From Symsagittifera roscoffensis (taxonomy: Eukaryota; Xenacoelomorpha; Acoela; Convolutidae), in contig NC_087065.1 of assembly GCF_963678635.1 (NCBI RefSeq), forward strand, positions 74,411,345-74,475,344: a stretch of DNA of 64,000 nucleotides, given 5' to 3'. A model generated the notes under the pieces. It made no database searches. It was not told the origin of the DNA and saw only the letters and a list, made by a program, of their open reading frames with translations. Shown here in pieces: positions 1 through 10,204 of this stretch. Every line of letters begins with the position of its first letter. Positions within the stretch are counted from its first letter, which is position 1. The translations under genes were made by a program, and so were the position numbers.

Positions 1-1
1 G

Positions 2-930
2 ACTAGCTATTCCAGGACAGCTTAGACAGGCGATTGTAAGAAGAATTCATCGCGGACACTCTGGCATGGAAGATATGCTAGCTGTCTCAAATTTTTTGTG
101 GTGGCCTAAATATTCCACCTCAAGTTTGTTGTGATGGCATTCTTAGCGGTAAGAATACTAAACATGTCGTTCCAAAAAAAACTCCAAAAAACGCCCACCC
201 TCTGTAAAGTTACTAATTCAACCGCGGGAAAGTCATCGATAAATTTTCTTGTTCTTATATCGAGAAACATTGGATTCCGGAATTCATTAAAACTAACCAA
301 TTTTTGGGGTTTAAGGAAAGTCGATGAAAAAAAATTGCACGGAAAACAAAATTAAACAAAAATTTTGTCCAATGGGCGACCACCGAGGATGCGGTGGTAC
401 TCCTCAGCGGGTTAGTAGAATGGACTATACAGACGATTAAAAGTAGACTCTGGTTTATGTTACTGGATGAGAATGACACGTCCATGAGTTATGCCTCAGT
501 ACAATCAGACGAGATTTCAGATGGAACAAGCAAAAAACCATCCAACGGTTTCCCTTGGAGGCACACTTTAATTGACTACCAAAACTTGAATTTAAGATCT
601 CAAAGGTTGAATTCATACTTAATGCTGATCGCATAGATAAGCCAAAATTGGAGTGCTCTGCACTCACAGCCACGCAAATGAATAAAAGAATCGACCAATC
701 CCGCGAGAGAAGAAGATTGTAAGAAATGGCCAAAACAGCAGAGAAACGATTATCGTCTGCAAAAGATGGAGAGCGAGCAGGAGCACTAATAAACCTTCTA
801 GAAGAAAATGCAAGGTGGAACGCCGAGCGTCGGAATGCGGCAGCAAACGATATTAGACGACAAGTAGACAAAACCAAAACAATCAACCCAGACTTCCGAA
901 AAGAGCTCCTAATAGCATGGGAATTTTTTT
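2..930 (+). pseudogene. Ty3/Gypsy integrase fragment, decayed
   Basis: This is the remnant of a retrotransposon integrase, the enzyme that inserts element cDNA into host DNA. Near 37-118 the frame reads RRIHRGHSGMEDM and FLWWPKY, the His-containing part of the HHCC zinc-binding domain. The catalytic core is partly deleted: near 240-300 a stretch matches the core around the second catalytic Asp, but the expected Asp reads Asn. The region around the catalytic Glu survives near 405-450 as GLVEWTIQTIK. From about 490 the frame shifts and meets stops; the C-terminal region 726-925 (AKTAEKRLSSAKDGERAG) is open again. The order and sequence match the minus-strand element at 60693-63065, so both are one family. 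The fragment ends where the minisatellite at 945 begins. Family assignment rests on motif order seen here; no product is expected. Confidence 0.85.
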
Positions 931-944
931 TATTCACTATAGAC

Positions 945-1267
945 ACTCCTCACCTACCGCCATCTGCCCTCCCCCATCTACCCCCATCTACCCTCCCCCA
1001 TCTACCCCCATCTACCCTCCCCCACCTACCCCTACCTACCCCTAACTAATCCCCACCTACCCCCCACCTACAACCCTCGCATCTAACCCCCTGGGAGTTA
1101 GGTGTTAGTGGTGGGGGAGGGGTAAAGGGAGGGTTTTAGGTGGGCGGGTCGGTGGGGGGGTTAGGTGGACGTTAGGTGATGTTAGGTGGGGGGTAGATGG
1201 GGGTAGGTGGAGGGGTGGATGGTTAGGTGTGTGTGTGATTGTGTGTGTGTGTGGGGGGGGGGGGGGT
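945..1267. repeat. C-rich/G-rich strand-switching minisatellite
   Basis: The first half (945-1090) is an irregular array of CCCCCATCTACC-like units. From about 1090 the composition flips to TTAGGTGGGGG and GGGGTAGATGG units and ends in a poly-G run of about 17 (1251-1267). The two halves are roughly inverted copies, so the region could fold back, and the G-rich strand could form G-quadruplexes. It truncates the retroelement fragment on its left. Confidence 0.85.
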
Positions 1268-1610
1268 TAAGAAATCAAGTAGACTGTGAGTAACACAGAA
1301 AATGATGCAAATTTTGCAGTAATTTGGAAAAAATTATAGACAATCCATTCTAATATATTATAATGGATTTTCAATGGGTCATAATCGATTTAATTTTTCT
1401 CAAAATAATGGATTATAATGGATTGTTCTCGATTACGTGGTCCCAAAGTGTAATTTTAATCGATTATGATGGCGACTTTTTGACCACGAAAAACGATTAT
1501 GATCGATTAATATCCATGGAACCTCACTGCGGGTTGTTAAGCAGATCCGAACCAAGTATCTCTCACTAGATTATATAAAAAATCAACTACTCTCTCGAGC
1601 ACTTTTTTCT
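1268..1610. other. Noncoding DNA with ATCGATTA-type motifs
   Basis: No gene is supported. Variants of ATAATCGATTATAATGG recur between about 1360 and 1510. The same motif appears near 32690-32720 and 36770-36910, so this is probably debris of a dispersed repeat. A 68-codon open frame here is most likely chance. Confidence 0.5.
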
Positions 1611-2093
1611 GGATCTTGTTAACTATCCCCTTTGGTGGCCAGTCAATAAGCAGAATGGTCTAAGAGCAGAAAGGTTCCAAGAGCAGAAAAACTGAAAAAT
1701 ATCACTTTTTTAAGCTAATTGATAAATTAATTATCAGAAATGTCAATAATACCAGAACAATGAACATTTTATATGCAAAATTTGAGTATCTTAATCAAGA
1801 TTTTAAAAAAGTTTCAATCAAAAAACTTAATGAAATTATCCAATTCATGCATAGTTTATTCATTTTCTTGGTATTTTTTGACAATTCTAATAATTGTTTT
1901 ATCAATTAGCCCGTTTAAACCAATATAAGTCAATATATTTCTGTTTTTCTGCTCTTGGACCCATTGTTCTCTTAGACCATTCTGCTTATTGATCCGCCTC
2001 CATCCCCCCTATGGTACCTTGCAACGAATCTCCCCCTATAAAGAAAGAAGTGAACAGTTCTGGAGGGAATAGGGGGGATAGTTAACAAAAACC
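1611..2093. mobile_element. GGATCT-family MITE (A type), interrupted
   Basis: This is a non-autonomous element with terminal inverted repeats: the left end GGATCTTGTTAACTATCCCC (1611) is mirrored by GGGGGGATAGTTAAC near 2072-2086. The conserved interior, CCCCTATGGTACC then CCCCCTATAAAG (about 2006-2042), also occurs at 2838-2983 and 49216-49363. A second MITE (1644-1991) is nested inside it. The right end lies only about 75 bases downstream of the cysteine-rich exon. Confidence 0.75.
1644..1991. mobile_element. Nested foldback MITE
   Basis: The left arm starts CAATAAGCAGAATGGTCTAA and the right arm ends with its complement at 1991, with matching inner blocks (CCAAGAGCAGAAAAAC). The pairing continues inward, for example AGCTAATTGATAA against TTATCAATTAGC, so almost the whole 348 bp folds back. 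No coding capacity is seen. It sits inside the GGATCT-family element and is therefore the younger insertion. Confidence 0.8.
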
Positions 2094-2168
2094 AATATTT
2101 CATATCCGGATTGCAGACTAACACAAATGCATATACACACATACACTGATCTAGGTATATGGTCTTAC

Positions 2169-2355
2169 GAAGTACAAGAGTCGTGGCAATATCCGTCACT
2201 GCAGCACTGGTTCTCGTCCGTCCCGTGGACGTTTGAGTTCCACTCGCAAGTATAGTCATTGTTGCACTCTCTACGCCCACTCGCTCTCGCACTATTCTGC
2301 ATTAGTGCACTCCCGATTATTAGCACAACATAAGCGAAGTCACACGCCGCCATTG
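2169..2355 (-). CDS. Cysteine-rich secreted/membrane peptide, exon 1 (copy 1)
   Basis: On the minus strand a strong acceptor (TTTCCTTGTTTTTCAG) is followed after two bases by ATG at 2353. The first 24 residues look like a signal peptide: a hydrophobic core YVVLIIGSALM and a plausible cleavage after SARA. The mature part has six cysteines spaced C-x5-C-x13-CC-x4-C-x3-C, the C-C-CC-C-C order of knottin-like folds, including the block CCSDGYC. An in-frame TAA lies at 2165-2167, but it is part of a consensus GTAAGA donor directly after 2169. The paralog at 42226-42901 is arranged the same way, so I infer that the exon is spliced there (phase 2) and the stop is not used. No downstream exon was found for this copy: the expected place holds MITEs and a minisatellite. 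Expression and function are unknown. Confidence 0.6.
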
Positions 2356-2426
2356 CTGAAAAACAAGGAAACAGCTGACATCATTCTTGTGGGAGAAAAA
2401 AATTCAGCCGTCTTATTTGTGGGCGT

Positions 2427-2762
2427 TCAAAAGTGCCGAAGTACAATAGTGCCGAAAAAAGATGAAGAATTTCAGTTTAATTTAAGAGCGGGAAAATACT
2501 GAAGCAAATTAACAAAAAAAATCACTCCAACTTTGCCACAAAAATGTCTGAAACTGCAAATTAAACAATCATTTTGGCGCCAAAACGTTCAAGTTGCAAA
2601 CTTCCTCGCTCAAAATATTAACGTGTCACTTAGGAATGTAATCGATTGCTGTTTAATTTTTTATTGCCGCGCTTAAAATGTTGGCACTATTGAACAAAGT
2701 TTTCATTTTCGGCACTGTTGAACTATTTTTTCGGCACTGTTGTAATTGGGCACTGTTGTGCT
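2427..2762. mobile_element. Small inverted-repeat element with GTGCCGAA motifs
   Basis: The left side carries CAAAAGTGCCGAA and CAATAGTGCCGAAAAAA. The right side carries their complements three times (TTCGGCACTGTTG). GAGCGGG and a complementary CCGCGC lie further in. This fits a decayed MITE of about 336 bp just upstream of cysteine-rich copy 1. No coding capacity is seen. Confidence 0.5.
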
Positions 2763-2837
2763 GGCTCTCTAATTTACGTGATTTGAAAGAAATTTGCATG
2801 ACTTTCGTAACTTTTATGTAAAACATCATTTATTATC

Positions 2838-2983
2838 GGATCTCTTTATCTATCCCCCTAGGGTACCTAGTAACGAAATGCCAACCCTATAAAGAACTAA
2901 TTAATTGGTTAGGCCAATCAGAATTTTGAACCTTATAATGAATCTCCCACTTTTCCAAAAGAGGGAAATTGTTAAAGAGATCC
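2838..2983. mobile_element. GGATCT-family MITE (A type), complete
   Basis: The element is 146 bp, begins GGATCTCTTTAT and ends TTAAAGAGATCC (inverted match 11 of 12). The interior CCCCCTAGGGTACCTAGTAACG followed by CCCTATAAAG matches the copies at 1611 and 49216. Confidence 0.8.
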
Positions 2984-3093
2984 ATGTCTATCTAACAGTT
3001 ACGTATTTTTGGCTAGATTATATGGTAGCAGCCTTATATTTTAGCTGGTTTTTGTATCACCATTTAGCACGTGGGCCGATTGGCATGTCTATG

Positions 3094-3553
3094 CAGGGGC
3101 TCCGTAAAAACAATTTTCAATTGAAATAATTGCAATAATTATTGATTTTTGTTTCTCAAAAATTAAAATAATTGATATTGAACATATTATAATAGCAATA
3201 AGTTATTGCGGCAACCAAAATAATTGCAATCACCAGACCATATACAATAATAATCCAAATATAAGCCAGAATCTTACCGATCTAACGAGATGCCATCAAA
3301 GTTTTCTAAAAATAAATAACACCAATGGAACCAACTACTTCCGAAATATTTTGCAAAAAAAAGCGGAGCTAGTTTCAAAAATGATTTAATTTATGCACTT
3401 TTGCAATGATTTCATAATTTTTGGGAATTAAAAATTATTGCAGTAATTGATTTTCGTTTGAAGATAAATGCAACAATTAATTGCAGCCAGAAAAACTCTA
3501 CGGTATTTGATTTTCAGTTGCAATAAAACTGCAATTATTTTTCGGAGCCCCTG
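3094..3553. mobile_element. hAT-like MITE with 8-bp target duplication
   Basis: The termini CAGGGGCTCCGTAAAAA (3094) and the complement of CAGGGGCTCCGAAAAA (ending 3553) form inverted repeats. Flanking octamers TGTCTATG (3086-3093) and TGCCTATG (3554-3561) match at 7 of 8. An 8-bp duplication with CAGGG ends is typical of hAT transposons. The 460-bp interior is AT-rich with AATTGCAATTA motifs and has no transposase frame. Confidence 0.85.
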
Positions 3554-3561
3554 TGCCTATG

Positions 3562-3973
3562 TTTAAGAATGCAGTTTTTTATATTCGCTTTTTGCGTTTT
3601 GCTTGCTCAAATTTGCAGTTTTCATCAGAGTGCTTTTAACTGAATTTTTAAAGTTAAGTTTTATTTCCTTAATAAATCAAATGGTTCTCGAAACTACTTG
3701 AAAATTTAGGCTACTTTGCTTTTCATTTGAATCAAAACAGTTATCGGAAGCTAATAGGCACACACACTAACCGCTACACCCCTGTAGTATTTGATCTCGT
3801 TTATTTTAAGCTGAAAATTTTTAAACATTTTGTTTAAAAAAAGGTCCCTCCCTCCAATTTTTATTGGTTTTGAGCTTAGAGTGCATTTTATTAAATTCAT
3901 TGATGCCCATTGAAAAAAATAAACTTAGTTAAAAATTGAATACCAATTCTCGGCGACACAGATTAAATTTTTA
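3562..3973. other. Noncoding DNA
   Basis: AT-rich spacer between two MITEs. No frame, repeat or signal that I can support. Confidence 0.5.
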
Positions 3974-4179
3974 GGATCTAATCAACAGTCTACTTAGCTC
4001 CCCCCTATGGAATCTATTAAAGAATCTCCACACTTATAGATAAATACAGTAAATTAGCACTAGAGCTTGTATTGAGAAATTGAATGTTGCTGCATTCTGA
4101 GTGATGAAAAAATTCGATAATTTTGATCTACTTAACAATCCTTTTTTCTAGAAAGGGGGAGAGATTGTTAAAGAGATCC
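3974..4179. mobile_element. GGATCT-family MITE (B type)
   Basis: The left end is GGATCTAATCAACAGTCTAC and the right end is complementary to GGATCTCTTTAACAATCTC. The interior, with CCCCCTATGGAATCTATTAAA and TTGCTGCATTCTGA, matches the element at 50311-50508, defining a second subfamily about 200 bp long. Confidence 0.75.
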
Positions 4180-4440
4180 AATTATTTTTACAAAATTGCA
4201 AAAATGAAACTTAAGCTTCCTTTTTGAACAATCATATAAGAATCATTCTGACCATTACACATTTCTGCCCCTCTCAAATTTTCTATGTTTCTGGCATTCT
4301 CACAAGGCCTATCAAAGGTTACAAGTCTGCCCGGGCATAGTTCGTTTGTGTTATTTCGCGATAAACAAGACTGAGCTGTTTTGTTGAGCGAAACTTTTTT
4401 TGTGACTAAAAGCCGTTTTTGCGTCTAGAATTTTCACGTG

Positions 4441-4848
4441 TGGAACCTGATCTAAACTACATTTTATTATTGGATAAATTAGATATTTTACCACTGTAAA
4501 ATATTTAACATTAACCAATCATATTCCATCTAACTAACAACCCACTTAATTGTAAGTGCTGAAATTACTTGTCATTTCGGCACCAGAGTGTTTTCAGTTT
4601 AACTTAGAAATTAGTTACCTCTCCAAGAGAACTTCAGCAGTCGCAATAAGCCAGTATAATCTAGATCTATTGAGCCTAGCAGAGACTAGTTAAACACCCT
4701 GAGACTAGTAGATATAGAGTAAGGTTAGGATCGGTATTAGACTAAGAAGTTGCACGAATCTATCCGGCCGAAAATAAGATAGCGTGACGAGCAGACGGTG
4801 TACCCTATCCTAAATTACTCTATGAGTTAACCAATATAACTTAACTCA
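4441..4848 (+). repeat. 5' LTR
   Basis: A 408-bp LTR beginning TGGAACCTGATC and ending TTAACTCA, so TG...CA. It is followed by two bases and a TGG-starting primer-binding site. Near-full copies of its first 366 bp occur at 25727 and 28537; diverged relatives with PBS occur at 29336-29583 and 47328-47718. Promoter and polyadenylation signals were not resolved. Confidence 0.85.
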
Positions 4849-4850
4849 TC

Positions 4851-4868
4851 TGGTGCGACCATAAGTCT
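4851..4868 (+). promoter_or_regulatory. Primer-binding site (tRNA 3' end complement)
   Basis: TGGTGCGACCATAAGTCT lies two bases after the LTR end. Starting with TGG, the complement of the CCA tail of tRNAs, is diagnostic. The same position reads TGGTGCCACCAAGAGTC after the related LTR at 47718 and TGGTACCACTTTGCAG after 29583. I cannot name the priming tRNA from sequence alone. Confidence 0.7.
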
Positions 4869-6535
4869 CGAAGAAAGACCTCAATAGCTTAGAATTAACC
4901 AAAAATAGATTAGAAAATAGACAAAACATTTTCAAAATGTTACACGACAATAACTTAATTGAAATGTCTTTACGACTCAATAGATCAGAGCCGCTATTCC
5001 GCACAATACGAGAACTACCCGGTATTGGAAAAAGACCCCGGACAAGAGGCGACATACGACTAAATAGAAACTTACCATTTAGTTTCATGGTCGTACGGCA
5101 GAAGCCAACACAAACTTTTGTATTTAGAATCTTACTAGCAATGAATTTAGATTTTCGTTTGCAAACATAAAATCTTTGAAGGAAATCTTCAATGATTATT
5201 TCAGGCGCTAGATAAAATTATTAATATACAATAAAGATTGATAAAAAGATCTCAAATCGTTCCCTCAAATTCTGCAGTACTATATAAACCATATTTGAAA
5301 AATATTTATTGAAAACAAAAATAAAAATTAGTAGCATGACAATAAATTGTTAGTATATATAAATCATCCTGTTGTTCCAGCTTCATCACCTAAATATAAC
5401 AGCAATCATAAATCAACTAATATCATCAAAAACTAAAACCTTTTACCAAATAAATTTAAACTACTTAAAACTTAATTTTATTTAATCTTAATTCAGATCA
5501 TCAAGGCTTTCCTCGGATTCAAATCAATTTTCTATCTTATAAATTTTAAATTCTGATCATCAAGGCTTATCCTTGGATCAAAAAGAACAATTTTGTTCTC
5601 CCTCACCCACTTATCAAGTGTCTAACGACCTCAAACGTCGATTCACTACACAACATTTTCAAAAGACCCAGGACTAATAGAAATTTTTAATCACACTAAC
5701 CATTCAAATTAGGCTGAACAGTGAAGAACTTCGGTTATTCATCCTTCATTTGAACCCTCCTCTTACCTGACCCAGGACAAATATTAAACTTAGTAAGTTT
5801 AAAATAGTATCTAACGAACTACTTGCGTTCTAATTATACCTGAACCTTGTGGATCAATTTACTAATCTCCAACCCTTGAACACAATCACTACCCCTAAGT
5901 AAGATTAAGTAAGTTAACACCTTAACTTAGATCAGCCACGAGAAAATAAAAATCCTTCTTCGGAATCAATTAACTTTTCTCTCCGACCTTGAACAAAAAG
6001 ACCCAGGTTAAGCTAACCAAAAAATCGTAAGGACTAACAGTCTAGGAAAATTAAAATCACCAATAACTTCTTGCATCCCTCATCCTAAACTTTATATCAT
6101 TAAAAAATATAGGAAATAAACAAACAATCGTATTACACAATTGTGAAATATACAACTAAAAATACGATCTTGTAATAACCCCGCATACACAAACAGTTTG
6201 ATACATTCGAACAAAAAGACAAACAATAAAAAGAAAAATTATAAGTTAACAAAAACAAATAACACGAAAAATATTTTCAAAAAATAGAAATGCATTCTCC
6301 GAATCAGAAGCCAGTAGTCTAGACGCACTATACAAATTAAAAGAATCAGTAAATAGAAATTGCCCAATCCATGATAAGTTATATTTTTCCGATTCAGAAA
6401 CAACTTCAAACTCATCAAAAAGAGGAAAAAGAAGAATAAAAAAACAATCTAAACACAAACCAGTACATCTATACAATTGGAATCAACCAATTATACATAT
6501 TGATAATTATATATTAACAGTCATCAAACGAAAAA
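4869..6535 (+). other. Long untranslated leader of the LTR element
   Basis: The 1.7 kb between PBS and gag holds no convincing gene. An open frame 4937-5170 (77 codons) is basic in parts but has no family features. A short direct repeat, CAGATCATCAAGGCTTTCCT near 5494 and a variant near 5553, is present. This leader may once have held packaging or ribosome-entry signals; none is visible. Confidence 0.5.
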
Positions 6536-7851
6536 ATGAGCAACACTCAGAGTGACGAAAGTCCAGATGAAGAAGCAATTTTTCCCTTTCTTACAGATTC
6601 ACTCGATGATAGAGGACAACACGATTTTTACAAGAACTTACTCGTAAATTTGTTTGAACCAGGAATCAGTCCATCCAACAAAAATTCCCAGATATAAAAA
6701 TCAAAAGACAAATTATAGAACATTATTTCAAGAACATATGTAGCCTAACACAACAATACGGAATCTACACCATAGAAATCAGCACACCAAGAACACTTTA
6801 TGGTAAATATGTTATCCAAACAGACGATATTGATTTAGAATTTTCAAAAGTATTCACAGAATGTATCAAAAGCATACAATATCAAAACTCACCGAGAGCA
6901 AACCCACTATTCACCAACGAAGTTTTTGTAATAATATATAGTTATATATCTATATTAGAAAAAACAGAAGCTCAAAGTATATCAACAGTGCAAACATCAA
7001 AACATACAAAAGTGAGAAACAAAATCGTCGCATTTTCAACATTTTAAAACATAATCCGTGAAAATTTTACAAATAATGATGTCTCACAAAACACTAACCA
7101 TGATTTATAAAAAATACTATCATTGTTTACAATTGATTATTTTACACACAATATCGACTTAACTGAACAAGCAAGAAAAACATTCAGACCCCAAAGTACC
7201 AATAACGACGCTGTCATTGCAGAACAATCGGATTACGTTTGAGACCCTGAATGATCTCATCCAGCCTTTTTAATTTTTCCAGCGGATATCTCAAGTCAAG
7301 CAATAAGTACAATATCTTTTCACAAAGATTATGTAAAAGTAACACCATTAACGATTGACGCAACACCTTTAAATTATAATACAATTTTACCCGATACACG
7401 AAGTAACAGCTTAAGCTCAACAGTTATACATAATGAAAGCCTCAACGGAACTAGAAATCTTACACAACAAGATATTCAAACACCATCACACTTCATAAAA
7501 GAAGAAATAGTTCAAACAACAGTAACAACTACACAACAAAGTATCTCACCAATACGTCCAAACCTCACAACACCGAAAAAAACAAATACAACACTACCAC
7601 AAGTAACGTTACAATCGACCGTTAAACATTCGGTTGCCCCAAAATTTTCACATATGGACTATCAGACATATAGACCAATGACAAAACCGTCAAAAACACG
7701 AAAAACGTTCACAAGAAACACTTTTGCAGAACACAACTATAATTATGTACATCAATCAAAAATAAATCAACCCCCCCCCCCAAAAAAAAACTACGCAAAA
7801 CCTAAACCACGTATGTTCTCACTATTGGAATTTTCCAAATACATCGACTAA
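6536..7851 (+). pseudogene. gag, N-terminal (matrix-like) part
   Basis: ATG at 6536 opens an acidic frame (MSNTQSDESPDEEAIFPFLT) that stops near 6697. It continues in another frame (IKIKRQIIEHYFKNICSLTQ, about 6690-7047), and after more breaks a Thr/Gln/Pro-rich frame runs from about 7258 to 7851. The position before the capsid block suggests the N-terminal half of the structural polyprotein. There is no sequence signature, so this is inferred from order. At least two frame changes and several stops make it nonfunctional. Confidence 0.55.
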
Positions 7852-8264
7852 TTCAGTAAATTTCCAAGAAAATCCACACCCTCCACAGGATTACAGTGAA
7901 AATTACCGATTTTTTCAACAAAAAAAAAGAATAAACAACAGACACCTTAATACACAAATTATTTATCATCTGATGATGATGATTATCATCAACCAGACAT
8001 TTTTGCACCATATACACAAGAATATCGCACAAAAAGACCGCGACAATCTCAACCATCTCAAAATATGAAGATTTACCCACAAAATCCAGCAGATATGCAT
8101 ATACACAACTCAATTAACGCACAATCTTTTCAACCTTTACAATCACAAAACCCAATCACTATGCATTCTTACCAATCAACTCAAATGTAAAATGAAATAC
8201 CGCTACCATATTATCTACAACATCATGAAATAACAAAAAAAAACAACTTACAAATTTTTCACAA

Positions 8265-9121
8265 ATGCCAAATGCCGCAGAATCACTCCAAATGACGATG
8301 AATCCAATTTTAATGGGAGGATCATCAATAACATCCAATAAAACATTAATGGTTTTCACAGGAACAGACCCTGAATACTCAGTAGAAGATTATCTGAATG
8401 CAGTCACAGCAAATTTAATTTTGAATATAGGACCCGGAAGAAATTAATACGCCACTTCATCAAAATTGGATACATAGACGCACAATGTTAATACAAACAA
8501 CACTAGATGGCGCAGCCCAAAAATGGTTTCCAGTACTACCCATAGAAATAAAATTGGATTGGAAAAGATTCACACAAGAATTTTCAAAAATGTTTGATTC
8601 TGAAAGAAACAAACAACATCAAAGAGTTTTTTGCAACGAAATTCGCAGATTACCAAATGGAACAATTAAACAATTAGCAGTTCGAATCGAAACACTAGTT
8701 CGAAAAGCATATTCACTCAATACACATGATTACAAAAACACAAAAATGACAGAAATTTTAATGATGACCTTGACACCTCAATTAACGAAAATAGCTATAA
8801 AAAAGAGAGCATCTCATCCTTCCTCAATTCGAGAACCAGATTTAGATTTTAGAAAGTTAATAGATAAACTAGAACAAGCAGAAATCACAATGAAATTTGA
8901 AGAAACAGAAAATCTAAAACTACAGTATGTTAATCGGATCGAAACAAGTACTACACATCTAAATAACATACAAGGATCAGATACAGACCTGATTGAAAAA
9001 ATCACTGAAATAATAAAAATACATGAAAAGAACCCAAACTTGAAAGGCAAACCATCTTTCAAGAAATGGTGTAATTAATGCCGACGATACGGACACAGTA
9101 TTGCCGAATGTAAACAACAAG
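8265..9121 (+). pseudogene. gag capsid domain and zinc knuckle
   Basis: The capsid-like region starts around VFTGTDPEYSVEDYLNAVTA (8350-8410), breaks near 8447, and resumes at 8485-9078 as a 197-codon frame with GAAQKWFPVL and a helical, Leu/Lys-rich body typical of Ty3/Gypsy capsids. The end of this frame runs directly into a nucleocapsid zinc knuckle: Cys, then CRRYGHSIAEC, fitting C-x2-C-x4-H-x4-C except that the residue before the second Cys is a TAA stop (9076-9078). The knuckle normally binds genomic RNA for packaging. Confidence 0.75.
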
Positions 9122-9180
9122 ACAATCACAGTAAACCTCAAAAGCACAAAGAACCAAATATGTCATTCTATCAATATATG

Positions 9181-9986
9181 AAAAAGATCAAAACCTACCA
9201 AACAAGAATAAATACAGTAATAATAGCTCTGGAAAACCACTTCCAGGCAACTCAAATTATTCAAGAAATCAATCACCATGTAACTCCAGTTATAGAGGAA
9301 GATTGCCCGAACAAAGAAATTCACGAAACTTCTCACAAAATAGATATAGTCGATCGAAAAACCAAAATAACCAAAAAAGAAATAACTATTCACGATCGAA
9401 TTCAAACACAACAGAATTTAATTCTGCATCCAGTTCCTATTCAAACCCAAGTAATAGACACTATTCTAACAATAGATCACGAAATTCATCATACAATAGA
9501 AATAGAAACTATTCAAGCAATAGGAATAGAAGTTATTCCAACAATCGAAGTCGGAACTATCCAAACAACAGATCAAGGAATAACTCATATAATAGATCAA
9601 ATAATCAAAGATCAAATGATAACTATCATAACCGATCACAAAATAATTCACAAAATCGAAACTCAAGCTACAACAATAGATACAGAAACTATTCCCAGTC
9701 ACCCTATAGGAAGAATAACCGTTACCCCGATTCTAAACATCGATACAGAAGTAACACACCAAAGCATCAAAGACACATCAACCAAGTGCAAACAAATGAA
9801 GAAACAACTTCAGACCCCCCAGGTATTGATAACACAGAAACTAATGAATTACAATTAAATCACATTAGTTGTGAATCAACAGATACTGAAAGTAATACAG
9901 ATAACACCATCTCAGTAAATATGATAACAGTAGAAAACGACTATGAACTTATCATATATGAACAACCCTTTAGTTCACACATATAA
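9181..9986 (+). CDS. Asn/Ser/Arg-rich gag tail, open in two frames
   Basis: From about 9181 one frame stays open to 9986. It encodes a low-complexity basic region, with repeats such as NRSRNYPNNRSRNNSYN, and then an acidic end. Such tails in gag bind RNA. It is one frame off the capsid, so a frameshift lies near 9175. A second frame (9160-9858), rich in Ile/Thr/His, is also open through the same stretch. This is a by-product of the AAT/AGA/TCA-rich repeats, and I regard the Arg/Ser/Asn frame as the original one. It is part of a dead element. Confidence 0.6.
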
Positions 9987-10122
9987 GAAAATCAGTTGGA
10001 ACTTCTTCATAAAAATCATACTAGAACTATCAATAAAAATACACGAACTACACAAGAAGTAAACGAAATTATTATTGTAATTAAACGTGACAAAAAAGAC
10101 GAAGTACAATGCTCAAACATAA

Positions 10123-10125
<3 letters not shown>

Positions 10126-10191
<66 letters not shown>
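10126..10191. repeat. (TA)n microsatellite
   Basis: An uninterrupted TA dinucleotide run of about 66 bases lies between gag and protease of the LTR element. It breaks any continuous gag-pol frame and is probably a late expansion. Confidence 0.95.
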
Positions 10192-10193
<2 letters not shown>

Positions 10194-10204
10194 AAACATA
10201 CAAA

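Noticed and set aside
455-946. 163-codon minus-strand open frame
   Set aside because: Antisense of the integrase fragment, whose plus-strand wording matches the element at 61800-63065.
945-1267. Possible telomeric repeat
   Set aside because: Units resemble TTAGG only loosely, are irregular and switch strand; no regular telomere hexamer array is present.
6246-6476. Minus-strand frame with hydrophobic stretch
   Set aside because: Antisense within the leader of the LTR element; no conserved motif and no splice or promoter context.
9160-9858. Ile/Thr/His-rich open frame as a separate gene
   Set aside because: It overlaps the Arg/Ser/Asn-rich gag tail, which fits nucleocapsid function better; the second frame follows from the triplet composition.
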